From: Flavobacterium sp. ov086 | Lineage (GTDB): Bacteria; Bacteroidota; Bacteroidia; Flavobacteriales; Flavobacteriaceae | NCBI RefSeq assembly: GCF_900187965.1 | Contig: NZ_FZNL01000013.1 | Coordinates: 62,001-126,000, forward strand | DNA length: 64,000 bases | Direction: 5' to 3' | Part shown: positions 62,443 to 64,000 of the stretch, piece after piece | Layout of the letters: each line of letters opens with the position of its first letter | Position numbering within the stretch: the stretch's first letter is position 1 | Translations under genes and position numbers: made by a program | Notes under the pieces: generated by a model | Told to the model about the DNA's origin: nothing | What the model saw: only the letters and a program-made list of their open reading frames with translations | Database searches by the model: none

Positions 62443-62466
62443 TCAGTTTTTAGTCTCAGTTCAATT

Positions 62467-62715
62467 ATGCTTCTGAAAGTTTTAAAAATAATTCTATTTG
62501 TCATTTTTGATTTATTAGTATTTATTTTTTGTGGACTTTATATGATGGGCTATGATGATTTTTATGATGAAAGTCAAGGAGAATATTTTAGCCTTTCGAG
62601 CATGCAGACCCAATATAAAGTGGTTTGGATTTTCTATAATTTTTGGATTGTTTTAAACTGTTTATTTTTGTTATATGTCTTATTTAGAATATTTAGAAAA
62701 TCAGCTGTGAAATAA
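62467..62715 (+). CDS. Small two-helix membrane protein
   Basis: This 82-residue protein has membrane helices near residues 6-28 and 52-74, with an acidic loop (D-D-F-Y-D-E-S-Q-G-E) between them. I recognise no family. It lies 24 bp after the YfhO gene and 60 bp before the glycosyltransferase, so it is probably part of their operon. Confidence 0.65.
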   Translation: MLLKVLKIILFVIFDLLVFIFCGLYMMGYDDFYDESQGEYFSLSSMQTQYKVVWIFYNFWIVLNCLFLLYVLFRIFRKSAVK

Positions 62716-62775
62716 CTTTTTAATCATTGTAATAACTTCTAAATTTGCAGCTTTAAAACAATAAACCCAATTTTC

Positions 62776-64000
62776 TTGGAACAAAAAAAACTCTTAATCA
62801 TTACCTATTATTTTCCACCGGCTGGCGGACCTGGTGTTCAGCGTTGGTTGAAATTTGTAAAGTATTTGCCTGAATTTAATATTCAGCCTATTGTTTATGT
62901 TCCGGAGAATCCAACTTATCCAATAATTGACGAAGGCTTGGTTAGTGAAATTTCTGATCAGGTAATTGTTCTTAAAAATAAAATTTGGGAGCCTTATCAA
63001 TTGGCATCTATCTTTTCGAAAAATAAAACAAAGAAGATTAGTTCAGGAATTTTTCCGCATAAAAAGAAACAGACTTTTTTAGATAAAACATTTCTTTGGG
63101 TTCGTGGAAATCTTTTTATTCCGGATGCTCGTGTATTTTGGGTAAAACCTTCTGTTTCTTATCTTGAAAAATATATTAAAGAAAACAATATAGATACTAT
63201 TGTAACTTCGGGACCGCCGCACAGTTTACATTTAATAGGTTTAGAATTAAAAGAAAAACTAAACGTAAAATGGTTTGCAGATTTTCGTGATCCCTGGACT
63301 ACAATTGGTTATCATAAAGCGTTGCGTTTATCAGCTTACGCCGATAAAAAACACAAACAATTAGAGCATAAAGTACTTAATACTGCTGATACTATTATTG
63401 TAACCAGTAAAACTACAAAAGCCGAGTTTCAGGGAATTACCAATAAACCAATTTCGGTAATTACAAATGGCTATGATATCGAAAATGTTGAGAAACAAAC
63501 TTTAGATGCCAAATTTACTCTGGCACACATCGGATCATTTTTGTCAGAAAGAAACCCAAGGTTTTTATGGGAGTGTCTGGTCGAATTATTACAGGAAATT
63601 CCAGATTTTAAATCACATTTAGAGATTAAACTAATTGGAGCTGTTAGTCAGGAAGTTTTGGATGCTATTGCAGAATTTAACCTGAATGATTATTTGAATC
63701 TTCTTGGTTATGTTTCACATCATGAAGCAATTGCGCATCAAAAAAAATCACAGGTTTTACTTTTAATCGAAATAAATTCTGAAGATACAAAGAGTATTAT
63801 TCCGGGTAAATTATTCGAATATATGGTTTCAAATCGCCCAATAATTGCCATAGGACCTCAAGGTTCTGATTTTGCCGATATTATAAAAGAAACTAATACA
63901 GGAGTATTTTTTGATTATTCTGAAAAAGCGAAGCTAAAAAGTGTAATTTTGGACTTTTATAATCAGTTTTTGGAAGGAAAATTACAATCTCATGGCGTTG
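62776..64000 (+). CDS. GT4-family glycosyltransferase, cut by the window end
   Basis: At least 408 residues are seen and no stop occurs before the end of the window. It opens I-I-T-Y-Y-F-P-P-A-G-G-P-G-V-Q-R near residue 9, typical of GT4/GT-B enzymes. F-A-D-F-R-D-P-W follows near 167 and V-I-T-N-G-Y-D near 230. The late S-I-I-P-G-K-L-F-E-Y motif near 338 carries the catalytic glutamate. The start is a TTG at 62776, just before the conserved opening. It probably extends a surface or exopolysaccharide, as suggested by the YfhO gene upstream. Confidence 0.9.
   Translation, partial: MEQKKLLIITYYFPPAGGPGVQRWLKFVKYLPEFNIQPIVYVPENPTYPIIDEGLVSEISDQVIVLKNKIWEPYQLASIFSKNKTKKISSGIFPHKKKQTFLDKTFLWVRGNLFIPDARVFWVKPSVSYLEKYIKENNIDTIVTSGPPHSLHLIGLELKEKLNVKWFADFRDPWTTIGYHKALRLSAYADKKHKQLEHKVLNTADTIIVTSKTTKAEFQGITNKPISVITNGYDIENVEKQTLDAKFTLAHIGSFLSERNPRFLWECLVELLQEIPDFKSHLEIKLIGAVSQEVLDAIAEFNLNDYLNLLGYVSHHEAIAHQKKSQVLLLIEINSEDTKSIIPGKLFEYMVSNRPIIAIGPQGSDFADIIKETNTGVFFDYSEKAKLKSVILDFYNQFLEGKLQSHGV

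Overview
The window is a stretch of AT-rich chromosome from a member of the Bacteroidota, most likely the genus Flavobacterium. The signs are Bacteroidota-type promoters (TAnnTTTG at -7), almost no Shine-Dalgarno sequences, two proteins with type IX secretion C-terminal domains (one type A, one gliding-associated type B), a gene encoding a serine palmitoyltransferase-like enzyme, many Bacteroidota-only DUF families (DUF3810, DUF4834, DUF6625, DUF4268), and CCACGAATT-type intergenic repeats. I see no rRNA, tRNA, CRISPR array or insertion sequence. The genus assignment is an inference from these features.

Layout. 1-7.7 kb is a sugar locus: a CBM9-like protein, a LacI-type regulator (divergent), then a GHMP sugar kinase, a sugar-1-phosphate nucleotidyltransferase, a FucP-type MFS permease and a NagB-LmbE two-domain protein, with two near-palindromic operators between regulator and kinase. 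7.7-15.1 kb is the most unusual part: a 108-bp tandem duplication, a DUF6625 glycosyltransferase-like gene, a large protein with a double-glycine leader, two small paralogous membrane proteins (the second frameshifted), a TPR/TonB-C-like secreted protein, a C39-peptidase ABC exporter and its HlyD partner. Together these look like an uncharacterised export or bacteriocin-like system. 15.2-20.5 kb holds pyrG and yidC, a MORN/YwqK protein and a DUF4956 membrane protein. 20.5-29.7 kb has a secreted PEP/pyruvate-binding (dikinase-like) protein, mnmA, two T9SS cargo proteins, a flavin oxidoreductase and a DUF4386 protein. 29.8-44.8 kb is mostly housekeeping: Nudix, PlsC, an ECF sigma pair, GNAT, DUF3810, pepD, DUF389, a cupin, a DEAD-box helicase, rdgB, an ABC exporter and DUF2809.

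44.9-48.9 kb has a GH88 hydrolase, a lipoprotein, a GltB-like FMN protein and a NYN-LOTUS protein. 49.1-55.2 kb is a nitric-oxide/nitrite module: an Rrf2 (NsrR-like) regulator, azurin, the Fe-S repair protein Ric, a heme-copper-oxidase-like membrane protein and, on the opposite strand, nirK-SUMF1-SCO. A shared inverted repeat (AATAAAAGAC-N6-GTCTTTTATT) lies 37-42 bp before the start codons of rrf2, ric and nirK, which suggests one regulon. 55.4-64 kb carries an alpha-oxoamine synthase (sphingolipid/sulfonolipid-type), a lipoprotein, a large GNAT protein, a MetA-type outer-membrane protein, DUF4834, a YfhO-family membrane protein and a glycosyltransferase cut off by the window end.
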